The position numbers and the translations under genes are program-made. From Fidelibacterota bacterium (lineage in GTDB: Bacteria > Fidelibacterota > UBA8477), in assembly GCA_021734065.1 (NCBI GenBank), contig JAIPJQ010000006.1, positions 1 to 48,846 of the forward strand: a stretch of 48,846 bases of DNA, read 5' to 3'. Numbering within the stretch: the stretch's first letter is position 1; each line of letters opens with the position of its first letter. The notes under the pieces were generated by a model. That model saw only the letters and a program-made list of their open reading frames with translations. It was not told the DNA's origin and made no database searches. Shown here piece by piece: positions 28,998 to 38,479 of this stretch.

Positions 28998-31538
28998 TTG
29001 GAAATTCAAAGACAGAATATCATCCGCGCCAATATTGAAGACGAAATGAAGAAATCATACATGGACTACTCCATGTCGGTCATTGTTTCGCGCGCGCTTC
29101 CCGATGTTCGGGACGGACTCAAGCCGGTGCACCGGCGCATTTTATATGGCATGAGCGAGCTGGGAGTTCAATACAACCGGCCGTATCGGAAATCAGCCCG
29201 TATCGTTGGTGATGTGTTGGGTAAATATCATCCCCACGGCGATTCGGCGGTTTACGATACCATGGTGCGCATGACCCAGGAATTTTCACTGCGATATCCA
29301 CTGGTGGACGGACAGGGAAACTTTGGCTCCATCGATGGTGATAACGCGGCGGCCATGCGATACACGGAAGCCCGTATGAAGCGCATTGCCGGCGAGATCA
29401 TGCGTGATCTGGATAAGAACACTGTCGATTTCAGGCCCAATTTTGACGACAGTTTGCAGGAGCCGGTGGTAATGCCCACTGTTCTGCCCAATCTGCTGCT
29501 CAATGGCGCCAGTGGTATCGCCGTGGGTATGGCCACCAACATTCCTTCCCACAATCTGGGTGAGGTGGTGGATGCAATATCAGCCCAGATCGACAACCCC
29601 GAAATAGTTATTCCTGAGTTAATGCAGCATATCTCCGGTCCCGACTTCCCCACCGGTGCCATTATTTACGGCGCCAGCGGTATTAAAGACGCCTATGAGA
29701 CCGGTCGTGGAAAGGTCACCGTACGAGCCCGGGTCAATGTGGAAGAGCAGAAAAGCGGCCGGGAACACCTGATTGTTACTGAAATCCCCTACCAGGTGAA
29801 TAAAGCCACGCTTATTGAAAAAATCGCCGATCTGGTCCACGACAAAAAGGTGGAGGGCATTTCCGACCTGCGCGACGAGTCGGATAAAGACGGGATCCGG
29901 GTGGTGATTGAATTGAAGCGGGACGCGATGCCGGAAGTGGTGCTGAATCAGCTCTACAAGCACACGCAGTTGCAGGACACCTTCGGCGTGATTATGCTGG
30001 CGTTGGTGGACGGTCTGCCAAAAGTGCTGACGCTTAAAGAGGTGATCACTCATTTCATCAAATTCCGCCACGATGTGGTGGTGCGCCGGACAGAGTACGA
30101 TTTAAACGAAGCGGAAAAACGTGCCCACATTTTAGAGGGCCTGAAAATCGCGCTGGACAATCTGGACGCGGTGATCAAAACCATCCGGGAATCAAAAAAC
30201 CCGGTTATTGCCAAAGAACAGCTCATGAGCAAATTCGAGCTCAGTGATGTCCAGTCGCAGGCGATTTTGGATATGCGTCTCCAGCGGTTGACCGGGCTTG
30301 AACGGCAAAAAATTGTTGACGAGTACACGGAAACCCTGAAACTCATTGCCAAGCTGAAAGAGATTTTAGCCAATCGCGGTCTCCGAATGGAGATCATCAA
30401 GGAAGAGTTGCAGGAATTGAAAGAACGGTATGGCGATGAGCGCCGGACGGAAATTGTCCATGACGCCCGCGATTTCACCGTGGAGGATATGATTGCCGAA
30501 GAGGAGATGGTTATTACCATTACCCACAACGGTTTTATCAAGCGTTATCCCGTGAGTGGTTACCGTCGCCAGAATCGCGGTGGCCGGGGATCATCCGGAG
30601 CCAAGGCTCGCGACGATGATTTTGTGGAACATTTGTTCGTGGCATCCACCCATGATTACATCCTCTTTTTCACTGACGCCGGTAAATGTTATTGGATAAA
30701 GGTACACCAGCTGCCACAAGCCGGGAAGGCTACCCGCGGGCGGGCGATTGTGAACCTGCTGGGCATTCAGTCAGGTGAAAAAATCATGGCTTACATTACC
30801 GTGCGCGATTTCACCGGCGAGAATTACATCATCATGGCCACGGCCAACGGTCTGGTGAAAAAAACCTTTCTTGAAGCCTACAGCCGCCCGCAACGGGGTG
30901 GCATCTATGCCATTGATATCCGCGAGGGCGACTACCTCATTGATGCCAAGCTCACCAACGGCGAGAATGATATTCTGCTGGGAACCCACAACGGCAAATC
31001 AATCCGCTTTAACGAAAACCGGGTACGTCCCACCGGCCGAAAAACCATGGGCGTCGCCGGCATCCGGCTCAGCGGAAAGGATGATCGTGTGGTGGGAATG
31101 ATCGTGGTCCGTCGGGAGGGAACCGTCCTGGCTGTTACAGAAAGCGGATTTGGTAAACGAACCGAAATCATCAATTACCGGGTCCAGAATCGCGGCGGAA
31201 AAGGCATTATCACCGTGAAAGTTACCCCCAAGGTTGGGAAAATGCTGGCCTTGCTGGAAGTGGTGGATCAGGATGACCTGATGATTATCACCGCCAAGGG
31301 TGTTTTGATCCGCCTGCCGATTGGAAAAATTCGCAGTATCGGACGGAACACGCAGGGCGTGCGACTCATCAGGCTGGATGAGAAGGACACCATTTCAGCT
31401 GTTACCCGGGTTCAGGAAGAGACCGAAACGAAAAACGGTGATTTAGCTCAAATCCCGGACGCAGACGGAAATGGCGATGGCAATGGCGAAGATGAGGATG
31501 ATTCAGGGACCGAGCAGATCAGCGCGTTCGATGAATAG
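28998..31538 (+). CDS. gyrA: DNA gyrase subunit A
   Basis: This 846-residue subunit cuts and rejoins DNA. Catalytic Tyr122 lies in Arg-Tyr-Thr-Glu-Ala-Arg, as in E. coli numbering. The C-terminal beta-pinwheel holds a GyrA-box variant, Gln-Asn-Arg-Gly-Gly-Lys-Gly-Ile, needed for DNA wrapping. The last 40 residues are acidic (Asp-Gly-Asn-Gly-Asp-Gly repeats), as in many GyrA tails. The start is TTG at 28998 with AGGACGAGG just upstream. At the quinolone pocket, residues around 81-90 read [10 protein letters not shown], that is, Ser and Asp at the usual sensitive-type positions. Confidence 0.97.
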   Translation: MEIQRQNIIRANIEDEMKKSYMDYSMSVIVSRALPDVRDGLKPVHRRILYGMSELGVQYNRPYRKSARIVGDVLGKYHPHGDSAVYDTMVRMTQEFSLRYPLVDGQGNFGSIDGDNAAAMRYTEARMKRIAGEIMRDLDKNTVDFRPNFDDSLQEPVVMPTVLPNLLLNGASGIAVGMATNIPSHNLGEVVDAISAQIDNPEIVIPELMQHISGPDFPTGAIIYGASGIKDAYETGRGKVTVRARVNVEEQKSGREHLIVTEIPYQVNKATLIEKIADLVHDKKVEGISDLRDESDKDGIRVVIELKRDAMPEVVLNQLYKHTQLQDTFGVIMLALVDGLPKVLTLKEVITHFIKFRHDVVVRRTEYDLNEAEKRAHILEGLKIALDNLDAVIKTIRESKNPVIAKEQLMSKFELSDVQSQAILDMRLQRLTGLERQKIVDEYTETLKLIAKLKEILANRGLRMEIIKEELQELKERYGDERRTEIVHDARDFTVEDMIAEEEMVITITHNGFIKRYPVSGYRRQNRGGRGSSGAKARDDDFVEHLFVASTHDYILFFTDAGKCYWIKVHQLPQAGKATRGRAIVNLLGIQSGEKIMAYITVRDFTGENYIIMATANGLVKKTFLEAYSRPQRGGIYAIDIREGDYLIDAKLTNGENDILLGTHNGKSIRFNENRVRPTGRKTMGVAGIRLSGKDDRVVGMIVVRREGTVLAVTESGFGKRTEIINYRVQNRGGKGIITVKVTPKVGKMLALLEVVDQDDLMIITAKGVLIRLPIGKIRSIGRNTQGVRLIRLDEKDTISAVTRVQEETETKNGDLAQIPDADGNGDGNGEDEDDSGTEQISAFDE

Positions 31539-31623
31539 TTTTCAATCATCGCTCTGTGAATGCGGGAGGTTTTTCAAAAAAACCGGCCTGCTGCGGGTTC
31601 TGCATGAATCAGGGAATATTTAG

Positions 31624-32334
31624 ATGACACCATCCCCCAATCAACAAGGGGTCGTTGAAAATCTTGAACGGGTGCAGGAACGCATTGCCCGGGCGGCCGA
31701 AGGAGTTGGCCGTGAGCCCAATGACATTACCCTGGTGGGAGTCACCAAGCTCCAGCCGATTGAGAAGGTCCAGACGGCCCTGGCGGCGGGGTTGAGAGAC
31801 ATTGGGGAAAACCGGCTTCAGGAGGCGCGGGATAAATTTCCACAACTTGACTTGACCGGAATCAGGCGCCACCTTATTGGCCACTTGCAGACCAATAAAG
31901 CCAAATATGTGCCCCAGCTTTTTGATACGGTCCATAGTATTGATTCGGAACGAATTGCGAAAACCCTGAATGGCAAAATGGAATCGGGCAGTGAGCCACT
32001 GCCAATCTTCATTCAGGTGAACACATCCGGTGAAGAATCCAAGTTTGGAATTGAACCGGAAACTGCCATGGACCTGGTCGGCTTTTGTCTGGAGCAGCAA
32101 CGGTTGCAGGTGCAGGGATTAATGACCATCGGACCATTGACGGATGATAAACAGCGGATTGTCCGGTCTTTTCGGATTTTACGGATGCTGGCTGACCAGA
32201 TCCAAACCGCTTTTGTTCCGGTCATCCGGAAATTGGATTTGTCCATGGGCATGACCGGGGATTTTGAATGGGCGATTGCTGAAGGCGCAACGCATGTGCG
32301 CGTAGGCCGGGCAATTTTCGGCGAACGGGAATAG
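31624..32334 (+). CDS. yggS: PLP homeostasis protein, YggS/PROSC family
   Basis: A 236-residue pyridoxal-phosphate-binding barrel protein that buffers PLP. The PLP lysine is in Val-Gly-Val-Thr-Lys-Leu-Gln-Pro (near 41). Other signatures are Gly-Glu-Asn-Arg-Leu-Gln-Glu-Ala, His-Leu-Ile-Gly-His-Leu-Gln-Thr-Asn-Lys and Leu-Ser-Met-Gly-Met-Thr-Gly-Asp-Phe with Val-Arg-Val-Gly-Arg-Ala-Ile-Phe-Gly near the end. The neighbouring divIVA-like gene matches the yggS-divIVA proximity in many bacteria. Confidence 0.94.
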   Translation: MTPSPNQQGVVENLERVQERIARAAEGVGREPNDITLVGVTKLQPIEKVQTALAAGLRDIGENRLQEARDKFPQLDLTGIRRHLIGHLQTNKAKYVPQLFDTVHSIDSERIAKTLNGKMESGSEPLPIFIQVNTSGEESKFGIEPETAMDLVGFCLEQQRLQVQGLMTIGPLTDDKQRIVRSFRILRMLADQIQTAFVPVIRKLDLSMGMTGDFEWAIAEGATHVRVGRAIFGERE

Positions 32335-32343
32335 GAGATTTCT

Positions 32344-33075
32344 ATGGCACGGATTACACCACTTGATTTGCGGAAACAGGAATTCAAACAAAGTGCGCTG
32401 GGTTTAAATCGAGACCAGGTGCATGAGTTTCTGGAAATGGTGGCGGAGGAGATGGAAACCCTGATTCGGGAAAAAAGTGAAGCTCAGGAAGAAATAAAGG
32501 ATCTCCAGACCAAGCTGGATCGCTATTCGGAAATTGAGAAATCCATGAATTCCGCCCTGGTAATGGCGCGCGAGTCCGCTAACCAGGCGGTGAAGGCGGC
32601 CGAGAAAGAGGCGGGTGCCATTCTCGCTCAGGCACGTACGGAAAAGAACGCGCTCTTGTTTGCGGCTAAAGATGAACTCAACGAAATTCAAAATGAAATC
32701 CGGGACCTGAAATTGAAGCGGGACGGATTTATCATGAACTTCAAAACCATATTAAAGACGCACCAGGAAGCGCTGGAGGCGGAATTTTCCCGAGATGCGG
32801 TAATGTTGACCGAAGAAACCGCGACGAATGAAAAAGGCGGCAAGGGCGCCAAGACGGATGATGCTGAACGAATCATTGATTTTTCCCAGTCGGACCTGAC
32901 CATTTCAGACTTGGACGATGAGCCGGACGAAGCGCCGGAGTCGGAAGAGTCGGAACCCGAAAGTGATAAAAAAAACAAAGCAAAATCAGCCTTTGAGGAA
33001 GCCCTGGAGTTTGAAACCGAAAAAAAGGATGATTCGTCGTCCCGCGAAGAGGACGAGGACGCTGGTGAAAAATAA
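32344..33075 (+). CDS. divIVA: DivIVA-domain coiled-coil protein
   Basis: A 243-residue protein. Residues 1-35 match the DivIVA membrane-binding N-terminus (Ile-Thr-Pro-Leu-Asp-Leu-Arg-Lys-Gln-Glu-Phe and Glu-Val/Phe-Leu-type core). A coiled coil spans about 35-150. The last 90 residues are Glu/Asp/Ser/Lys-rich and probably disordered. DivIVA-type proteins gather at curved membranes or division sites; in a Gram-negative the role is uncertain. It starts 9 bp after yggS, behind GGAG. The downstream gene begins 11 bp before its stop, so the three form one operon with ssb. Confidence 0.82.
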   Translation: MARITPLDLRKQEFKQSALGLNRDQVHEFLEMVAEEMETLIREKSEAQEEIKDLQTKLDRYSEIEKSMNSALVMARESANQAVKAAEKEAGAILAQARTEKNALLFAAKDELNEIQNEIRDLKLKRDGFIMNFKTILKTHQEALEAEFSRDAVMLTEETATNEKGGKGAKTDDAERIIDFSQSDLTISDLDDEPDEAPESEESEPESDKKNKAKSAFEEALEFETEKKDDSSSREEDEDAGEK

Positions 33076-33598
33076 TCCCACGGGTTACGAGCCGGTGATT
33101 CTCACCGATGAACTGTTCCGGGCGGACATTGTCCGGTGGTTGCCCGATGCACGGGTAGGAACCTTCAGCACAAGCCCTGAGGGGGCTCGCCATCAGATTC
33201 GCCAATGGCGCGAAGCTGGTTATCAACAATTTATCCTCTTATTTAATCCGGAAGAAACACCTTCGGAGAACCTGGTGGTCACGGACCATTTGAATCTGAC
33301 CCATAACAACCCGCTCATTGGCATTCACGAAGATATTTTTGGCCCCCGCTTCCCCGATATGTCCAATGTTTATACCACGGACAAAACACCGGGCGAAGAG
33401 GTCGTGGTGGTCATGGGTTACCACAAGGGACTGGAGACCTTCCGGGAAAAGGTTTGGCCAATACGGGCCGGTGTTTATGATGCCATTGCGCTGAAAGCCA
33501 GTGGCGCCACGGTAAGAGGCTGGCTGGTGAGCCAATTGGAAGAGTTATATTCTGAAATTCTGAATTTGACGGAGGAATTATGCAACGAGGAAGCGTGA
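33065..33598 (+). CDS. Shortened purine-nucleoside-phosphorylase-like protein
   Basis: A 177-residue protein from GTG 33065 (GAGG about 8 nt upstream, overlapping divIVA by 11 bp). Residues 72-103 reproduce a PNP family motif: Val-Thr-Asp-His-Leu-Asn-Leu, Asn-Asn-Pro-Leu-Ile-Gly and Phe-Gly-Pro-Arg-Phe-Pro-Asp-Met-Ser. PNPs of this class are about 270 residues and start with a Gly-Ser-Gly phosphate loop, which is absent here. The C-terminal catalytic Asn region is not recognisable either. The N-terminal part (residues 1-70) aligns only loosely with the central PNP sheet. It may be a non-catalytic ligand-binding relative or a decayed enzyme kept for another role. An upstream in-frame start inside divIVA adds only basic residues and is rejected. 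Confidence 0.6.
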   Translation: MKNNPTGYEPVILTDELFRADIVRWLPDARVGTFSTSPEGARHQIRQWREAGYQQFILLFNPEETPSENLVVTDHLNLTHNNPLIGIHEDIFGPRFPDMSNVYTTDKTPGEEVVVVMGYHKGLETFREKVWPIRAGVYDAIALKASGATVRGWLVSQLEELYSEILNLTEELCNEEA

Positions 33599-34080
33599 AT
33601 AAAGTGATTTTAGTCGGTCGTCTGGGCCAGGATCCGGAGGTTCGATACGCCCCATCCGGAACAGCGGTGGCCAATTTCACCATGGCCACCAATGAAGTTC
33701 GCCGTGACCGGGACGGGAATAATCAGGAATCTACCGACTGGCATAAGATCGTAGCGTTCGGGAAAACGGCTGAGTTTCTCGAGCAATATATCAAAAAAGG
33801 CGATATGATCTATGTGGAGGGCAAACTCCAGACGCGCAGCTGGGAAGACAAAGACGGCGTGAAGCGCTATGTGACGGAAGTGGTGACCAATATTCTCACA
33901 CCCCTTTCTTCTCGCAGCTTTCAGGGAAATGACAATGGACCCCAGTCTGGTGGTAAGGATTATAATTCCCGTGGCGGTTCAGGCGCCGGTGAGAAGCAAT
34001 CCAATCGCGGTGCAGATAACGGTTCCGTCAATGAATCCGGCGGAGACGACTATTTTGGTGATGACCCGTTGCCGTTTTAA
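33580..34080 (+). CDS. ssb: Single-stranded DNA-binding protein
   Basis: A 166-residue SSB. The OB fold covers about 1-110, with Asn-Lys-Val-Ile-Leu-Val-Gly-Arg-Leu-Gly-Gln-Asp-Pro-Glu-Val-Arg-Tyr and a Trp-His-Lys-Ile-Val-Ala-Phe strand. A Gly/Ser/Asn-rich linker leads to the acidic tip Asp-Asp-Pro-Leu-Pro-Phe, which recruits partners. The N-terminus has a few residues more than usual (Met-Gln-Arg-Gly-Ser-Val before Asn-Lys); GGAGG 4 nt before the ATG at 33580 supports this start. It overlaps the upstream gene by 19 nt. Confidence 0.96.
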   Translation: MQRGSVNKVILVGRLGQDPEVRYAPSGTAVANFTMATNEVRRDRDGNNQESTDWHKIVAFGKTAEFLEQYIKKGDMIYVEGKLQTRSWEDKDGVKRYVTEVVTNILTPLSSRSFQGNDNGPQSGGKDYNSRGGSGAGEKQSNRGADNGSVNESGGDDYFGDDPLPF

Positions 34081-34100
34081 GAAACAGCCACCGGAAAACA

Positions 34101-34580
34101 ATGGTGGATGACTATATCCACGGACTGGTTGATGTCTTTGTCTGGCGGGAAGGTCAATCCGGCCGAGAGTTTCTTTTACTGAAGCGTGCTCCCGAGGAGC
34201 AATTCCCCAACATTTGGCAATGCGTTTCCGGCGGTGTGAAGCCCGGCGAAAAAGCCTGGCAGACCGCCCTGCGGGAATTGCAGGAGGAAACCGGCTACAG
34301 GCCGAAGCAGCTTTTTGTGGCCGATTATGCCTACAATCTTTACCTGCACCCCATTGATTCCATGTTACAGGTTCCGGTGTTTGGTGCAGAAATCGATGAC
34401 AGCCAGGATCCGGCCCCGCGGTTATCAAAAGAACACACCACATTCCAGTGGTATCCCCTGGAGGAAGCGCTGTCAGTTTTGGCGTGGGAAAATTATCGTC
34501 TGGGTATTCAGGCTGTGAATCGAATGGTGAATTCACCCGCGCTGCTGGAAATTACCCGCATTCCCCGGGAGCGCAGGTAG
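34101..34580 (+). CDS. Nudix hydrolase
   Basis: A 159-residue Nudix protein. The full Nudix box is present: Gly-Gly-Val-Lys-Pro-Gly-Glu, then Arg-Glu-Leu-Gln-Glu-Glu-Thr-Gly-Tyr (about 46-67). Family members hydrolyse nucleoside diphosphates linked to another moiety. The Phe-Leu-Leu-Leu-Lys-Arg and Trp-Gln-Cys-Val-Ser-Gly-Gly surroundings recall dihydroneopterin-triphosphate pyrophosphatase (NudB), but the substrate cannot be fixed from sequence. It starts 20 bp after ssb, so it is probably in that operon. Confidence 0.88.
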   Translation: MVDDYIHGLVDVFVWREGQSGREFLLLKRAPEEQFPNIWQCVSGGVKPGEKAWQTALRELQEETGYRPKQLFVADYAYNLYLHPIDSMLQVPVFGAEIDDSQDPAPRLSKEHTTFQWYPLEEALSVLAWENYRLGIQAVNRMVNSPALLEITRIPRERR

Positions 34581-34642
34581 AGTATTGCGGCACCACTGCG
34601 CCGGTGAAAATTTCCGTGTTTTTCGAGCTGTTAAACCGTGCC

Positions 34643-35338
34643 CTAAACTGAAATAATCTTCAACCCGCCCATTATGGCGGTGGCATGTACCTGCAATGTG
34701 GGCGCATCCGCGCCGGGTGCCGCTGAACCGTGTGTTTTTTCATGATCCACGCCGCCCATGATAGGGAGACTGCTAATGGAAACATTCCAGTCAGCCGGAA
34801 TAATTATTTTTCCCCCGCCCATAATACAAGTGACCTCAAGAGCGGCACCCTCCGGAGAAATTTTCGCGCCGGTCAGGTCAATGTCAACGCCACCCATGAT
34901 CGTAGCAGCGCTGCCTCCCTTGAAATTTTGACTGGTGCTTGCTCGCAGACCGCCCCCAAAGATTGAGAACACATCCAAAATGTCGTCATCGTTTTTGGCT
35001 TTACCTGAAAAGCGACCCCGAAAGAACGGTGGACGGCCTCCGGTAATCAACAGGTATACCCCAAAAGCAATGAGCAACACCGGCCAGTAATAGAAAATCT
35101 GATTAATATCCAGGACATTCAACTCGGCCAGCTGCAGTACCGCACCGATGATGATGAAAAACCACGCATTCACCGTACTTGCCGCGGGTACGGCCAGGCG
35201 CCGCAGTCCAAAAAGAATAATGATCAACGGCCACCAGGTGCCAATAATATCGCCCACCCGAAGCCAATTCAGCGTGTCTGCAAGGAATAGAACACCAACA
35301 ATGAGAAAAATGATACCCAGTGTTTTTTGCGATCGCAT
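34643..35338 (-). CDS. LiaF-like membrane protein (DUF5668 plus LiaF C-terminal-like domain)
   Basis: A 231-residue protein with four N-terminal hydrophobic helices (about 8-25, 32-48, 58-76 and 83-100) typical of LiaI/LiaF-like membrane segments, then a short linker. A beta-helical domain rich in Ile-Met-Gly-Gly repeats (about 145, 168, 192 and 224) is the hallmark of the cell-wall-stress LiaF/DUF2154 fold. In Firmicutes, LiaF restrains the LiaRS envelope-stress system. No LiaRS genes are nearby, so function here is open. Convergent with the Nudix gene; alone on its strand. Confidence 0.82.
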   Translation of the reverse strand: MRSQKTLGIIFLIVGVLFLADTLNWLRVGDIIGTWWPLIIILFGLRRLAVPAASTVNAWFFIIIGAVLQLAELNVLDINQIFYYWPVLLIAFGVYLLITGGRPPFFRGRFSGKAKNDDDILDVFSIFGGGLRASTSQNFKGGSAATIMGGVDIDLTGAKISPEGAALEVTCIMGGGKIIIPADWNVSISSLPIMGGVDHEKTHGSAAPGADAPTLQVHATAIMGGLKIISV

Positions 35339-35434
35339 GTTAATAACCCTCCTGATTTCCCTGTTAGACGCCGTATTGAGAAGCCGTTGTCCTAAACTTA
35401 GATAATTCTCATGATACAGGCTAAAAAAATCCGG

Positions 35435-36226
35435 TCAGTCAATGGCGCATGCATTCAATCCAAACCACTGAGAGATTTTGTGCCGGTAGTGGGCAAAAAT
35501 CGAATAAACCGGCCGGGCCAGCGGCCAAAAAATGGGCGATATCAACAACCATCCCACGAGAGGCCACGGCTGCTTCATTCGGATCAATAACGCGCCCAAC
35601 GCCCGGGCGTGGGTCAATTCCAACCCTTCTGCAAAGTGGACAATGAGTGTTTTTCTAGCACGAGCGGCCAATTCCGGATCTGCCGATTCATCCAGCAGTA
35701 GATGGGGTTTGTAGGGAAACGGATCCTCGGAGACCGTCCGGGCTGAAGACCAATCCGCTGCTGCCTGGCAGATTCCGCAATTACCGTCGTAGTAAACGAT
35801 CTGAAGGTCTGCTTCCCGAATCAGCGCCAGATCGAGCGCCATTCCATTGAAGGCCCATAATAACAACCCACCTAAAGCGTAGGCGCCAACATCACCCCAG
35901 GTGCCGGTTCGGTGGGGCATGACATTGGGAACCAGCCATTCAAACACCACGCTGAAGACCAGCCATCCCAGTCCAATATGCCAAAGCCGTAAAGGAATGT
36001 TTGGAGAAATAATGGATAGTCTGCGCGCCAGGAAATAAGAAAGCGGTACAAACACAATCAGTGCCAGGACATCATGTAACGATGTTCTGAAAAACGAATC
36101 CGCGTCAACAGCGGGAAGAATAAACCAGCGATTAATGCTGTAGAGCAAGCCGCCGGCTATGACCAGATAGATTAAATATTGAGTAGCGCGATCAATGACA
36201 GCGCGATGGAATTGAGGGACAGCCAT
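35435..36226 (-). CDS. Membrane protein fused to a DCC-family (DUF393) thiol-disulfide oxidoreductase
   Basis: A 263-residue protein. Residues 1-130 contain four hydrophobic segments (about 15-35, 45-65, 80-98 and 108-128) resembling a small VanZ-like or DoxX-like membrane domain. Residues about 140-263 are a DCC/DUF393 domain, with Val-Tyr-Tyr-Asp-Gly-Asn-Cys-Gly-Ile-Cys (the DxxCxxC active site) and the C-terminal Tyr-Ser-Ile-Phe-Ala-His-Tyr-Arg plus a final Cys. DCC proteins are normally free-standing at about 130 residues, so this is a fusion that would tether the thiol site to the membrane. The side of the membrane depends on the helix count. Confidence 0.8.
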   Translation of the reverse strand: MAVPQFHRAVIDRATQYLIYLVIAGGLLYSINRWFILPAVDADSFFRTSLHDVLALIVFVPLSYFLARRLSIISPNIPLRLWHIGLGWLVFSVVFEWLVPNVMPHRTGTWGDVGAYALGGLLLWAFNGMALDLALIREADLQIVYYDGNCGICQAAADWSSARTVSEDPFPYKPHLLLDESADPELAARARKTLIVHFAEGLELTHARALGALLIRMKQPWPLVGWLLISPIFWPLARPVYSIFAHYRHKISQWFGLNACAID

Positions 36227-36295
36227 AGGAGTAGATTTTTCTTTTTAATCGTAAACATGGGTGTGGGTCATTCCTTAAAAATAGATGTTATAGAT

Positions 36296-36979
36296 TTATG
36301 TCAAATGTTTCAGCGCTTCCCGGCGCGATAATCCGGAAAGCCGGTCCTCCATTTTCTCCACAAAGGCTTTTACTGCCACCGGATTGGTACGGGCATACTG
36401 GCGCAGCGCCCATCCGATGGCTTTGCGGATGAAAAATTCTTTCTCGTGCGCCATTTTTTCACAGAAGCTGAACAGTAACGGGGCATTGGTGCGCTCTTTT
36501 AGATTGAGTTGACCGATAATAGCGGCCCGCCGCATCCAGAAATTATCAGACTGCGACCATTTCACCAACCACGATTCCAGTGATGGATCTTTTATGAGCA
36601 GGCGCCCCACAGAGCCGCCGGCGATACCGTCCAGCAAATCCCAGTTCCAGCAAGACACCAACAGGGTTTCGTACAGGGACATGGCGCGGGGGATGCGGAG
36701 CTTTGGGTAACCGTTGAGGATGGAAATGGCTAAATATTTTTCCTCATGCTGCTCCGCCTGGAACCAGAGCGTTTTCACCGTTTCCTCGTAGTCATTCCAA
36801 TTAAGCACCGGGAAGTTCTGACGAACAATCCGCCAGACCTCTTTTTGCCCGGCTGATTGCACCCCGTAAAACGGCAGCGGTGATTTCACATATTGCTGCA
36901 TTTTAGGCGCTTTAGCGGGATCGGCGCGGTGCTGCAGCTCTTTACGGACCAGCAACTGGATTTTTAGTGGGATTGACAC
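36296..36979 (-). CDS. DNA alkylation repair enzyme, AlkD-like HEAT-repeat family
   Basis: A 227-residue all-helical protein of the DNA-glycosylase family AlkC/AlkD. The family opening (Lys-Ala-Pro-Lys-Met-Gln-Gln-Tyr-Val-Lys-Ser, then Phe-Tyr-Gly-Val) is present. It is followed by HEAT-like helix pairs, with Trp-Asn-Trp-Asp-Leu-Leu-Asp-Gly (about 111-118) and Arg-Lys-Ala-Ile-Gly-Trp-Ala-Leu-Arg-Gln-Tyr-Ala near the C-terminus, matching conserved AlkD residues. It would excise bulky N3/N7-alkylpurines without base flipping. Single gene, divergent from the esterase. Confidence 0.88.
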   Translation of the reverse strand: MSIPLKIQLLVRKELQHRADPAKAPKMQQYVKSPLPFYGVQSAGQKEVWRIVRQNFPVLNWNDYEETVKTLWFQAEQHEEKYLAISILNGYPKLRIPRAMSLYETLLVSCWNWDLLDGIAGGSVGRLLIKDPSLESWLVKWSQSDNFWMRRAAIIGQLNLKERTNAPLLFSFCEKMAHEKEFFIRKAIGWALRQYARTNPVAVKAFVEKMEDRLSGLSRREALKHLT

Positions 36980-37177
36980 GGGGCTATTGGCTATTCAGGT
37001 AAATGGTATTCTGCATAATGGGCAAGATAAAATCCAGACGGGACCGGAGTAGAACTTTTTCACCACCAGAGGAAGAATTTTTCCTTCTGAGTACACACCC
37101 ATATTGTTCCTTGTGAAAGGTAGCCGTGCCACTGATATTTTCCGCCGATACGAATGACCAACACAGGACTGATATAC

Positions 37178-38005
37178 ATGCGTCATCACAATTCTTACCT
37201 GCTCATCTCCCTGCTTTTAACGTCTATTTTCACCGGTAATTCCCGGGGAGACATTCACCATGTGAAGGTTCCGACAGCAGTTTTGGCGGACAGCAACCGC
37301 ACCATCATTGCCACGCCGTCCACCTATGATTCCCAACGCCCTGCGCGCTATCCGGTGATTCTCATGCTCCACGGCTGGAGCGGTGATGAAACCCAATGGG
37401 AAGACGATGCTGATCTGCAAATGCTTGCCAATCGGTACGATCTGCTTTTGGTGCTGCCGGATGGCGGGTATGCCGGCTGGTGGGCTGACAGTCAGACACA
37501 GCCCAAGCGAAACTATGAGCGTCATATCGTGGATGAATTACTCCCCTGGCTGGAGCAACATTACAATGCCACCCAATCCAAAAATCAACGCGGTCTGACC
37601 GGCCTGAGTATGGGCGGGTACGGTTCCATCGCCCTGTTGCTGCGGAACCCGGATGTGTTTGGTGCCGCCGCCAGTTTAAGCGGCATCACCGACATCATTG
37701 CCCATGGCACCCAATGGGGCTTATTGGAGGCCTTTGGCGACCAGGAGGTCAATGCGGAATACTGGCGAGCGCACAATCCGCTAACCATGATTGATGACCT
37801 GCGGGGTCGCAAAATTCCACCCATATTCATCATCTGTGGTGCGGAAGATTTTGCCTTTCAGGAAAACCTGGCCATGGCGGAGCTGTTGAACGAAAAAGGG
37901 GCAAAATTTCTGGCGCTGTTCCCGCCCGGCACCCACTCACACCCTTTTTGGAAGGAATACATTGGCGAGGCAATTCGATTTATTGTCAATCAAATTCAAG
38001 ATTAA
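37178..38005 (+). CDS. Secreted alpha/beta-hydrolase esterase (esterase D/EstA-like)
   Basis: A 275-residue hydrolase. The start at 37178 gives a signal peptide (Arg-His-His, hydrophobic core, Ser-Arg-Gly); an in-frame ATG 24 bp upstream adds eight residues. The oxyanion region is His-Gly-Trp-Ser-Gly-Asp-Glu-Thr-Gln-Trp. Nucleophile Ser144 lies in Gly-Leu-Ser-Met-Gly-Gly. The acid is the Asp in Gly-Ala-Glu-Asp-Phe-Ala, and the base is a His in Gly-Thr-His-Ser-His-Pro-Phe-Trp. Resembles tributyrin esterase/S-formylglutathione hydrolase-like enzymes; secretion argues against a cytosolic formaldehyde role. A Nudix gene follows after 18 bp. Confidence 0.85.
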   Translation: MRHHNSYLLISLLLTSIFTGNSRGDIHHVKVPTAVLADSNRTIIATPSTYDSQRPARYPVILMLHGWSGDETQWEDDADLQMLANRYDLLLVLPDGGYAGWWADSQTQPKRNYERHIVDELLPWLEQHYNATQSKNQRGLTGLSMGGYGSIALLLRNPDVFGAAASLSGITDIIAHGTQWGLLEAFGDQEVNAEYWRAHNPLTMIDDLRGRKIPPIFIICGAEDFAFQENLAMAELLNEKGAKFLALFPPGTHSHPFWKEYIGEAIRFIVNQIQD

Positions 38006-38023
38006 AAATGTCTGGATAATCGC

Positions 38024-38479
38024 ATGGAAATCACCCGCCATTTTACAGCAACCACCTTCGTCGTGTTTCAAAACCGCACGGTACTGCACTTTCATAAAAC
38101 GCTGAAAATGTGGTTGCCCCCGGGTGGACACATAGACCGGGATGAACGGCCGGACCATGCCGCCTTACGGGAAGTAAAGGAAGAAACCGGGCTGGATGTT
38201 ACACTGGTTTATGATCCGCCAAAAATTGCCTCTGAGAATGCTATTGAGCTTCCGCCACCCCGGCATATTCTGTTGGAAAACATCAATCCCTACCACCAGC
38301 ACATTGACCTGATTTATTTCGCACGGGCACACTCGGAACAGCTAAAACCCCATGATGGCGAGTCCACCACCATCCGCTGGTTTACAGAGGAAGACCTTGC
38401 AGACCAGGATCTCACTGAGGATGTGCGCACCCTGGCCAAGACCGCACTTCAGGTGGTTTCAGCGCTGGAGAATGCGTGA
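38024..38479 (+). CDS. Nudix hydrolase
   Basis: A 151-residue protein with a complete Nudix box (Gly-Gly-His-Ile-Asp-Arg-Asp-Glu through Arg-Glu-Val-Lys-Glu-Glu-Thr-Gly-Leu, about 38-60), preceded by Trp-Leu-Pro-Pro-Gly-Gly. Substrate undetermined; the His-Phe-His-Lys and Leu-Pro-Pro-Gly-Gly-His features are shared with uncharacterised Nudix proteins of this class. Probably co-transcribed with the upstream esterase (18-bp gap). Confidence 0.86.
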   Translation: MEITRHFTATTFVVFQNRTVLHFHKTLKMWLPPGGHIDRDERPDHAALREVKEETGLDVTLVYDPPKIASENAIELPPPRHILLENINPYHQHIDLIYFARAHSEQLKPHDGESTTIRWFTEEDLADQDLTEDVRTLAKTALQVVSALENA

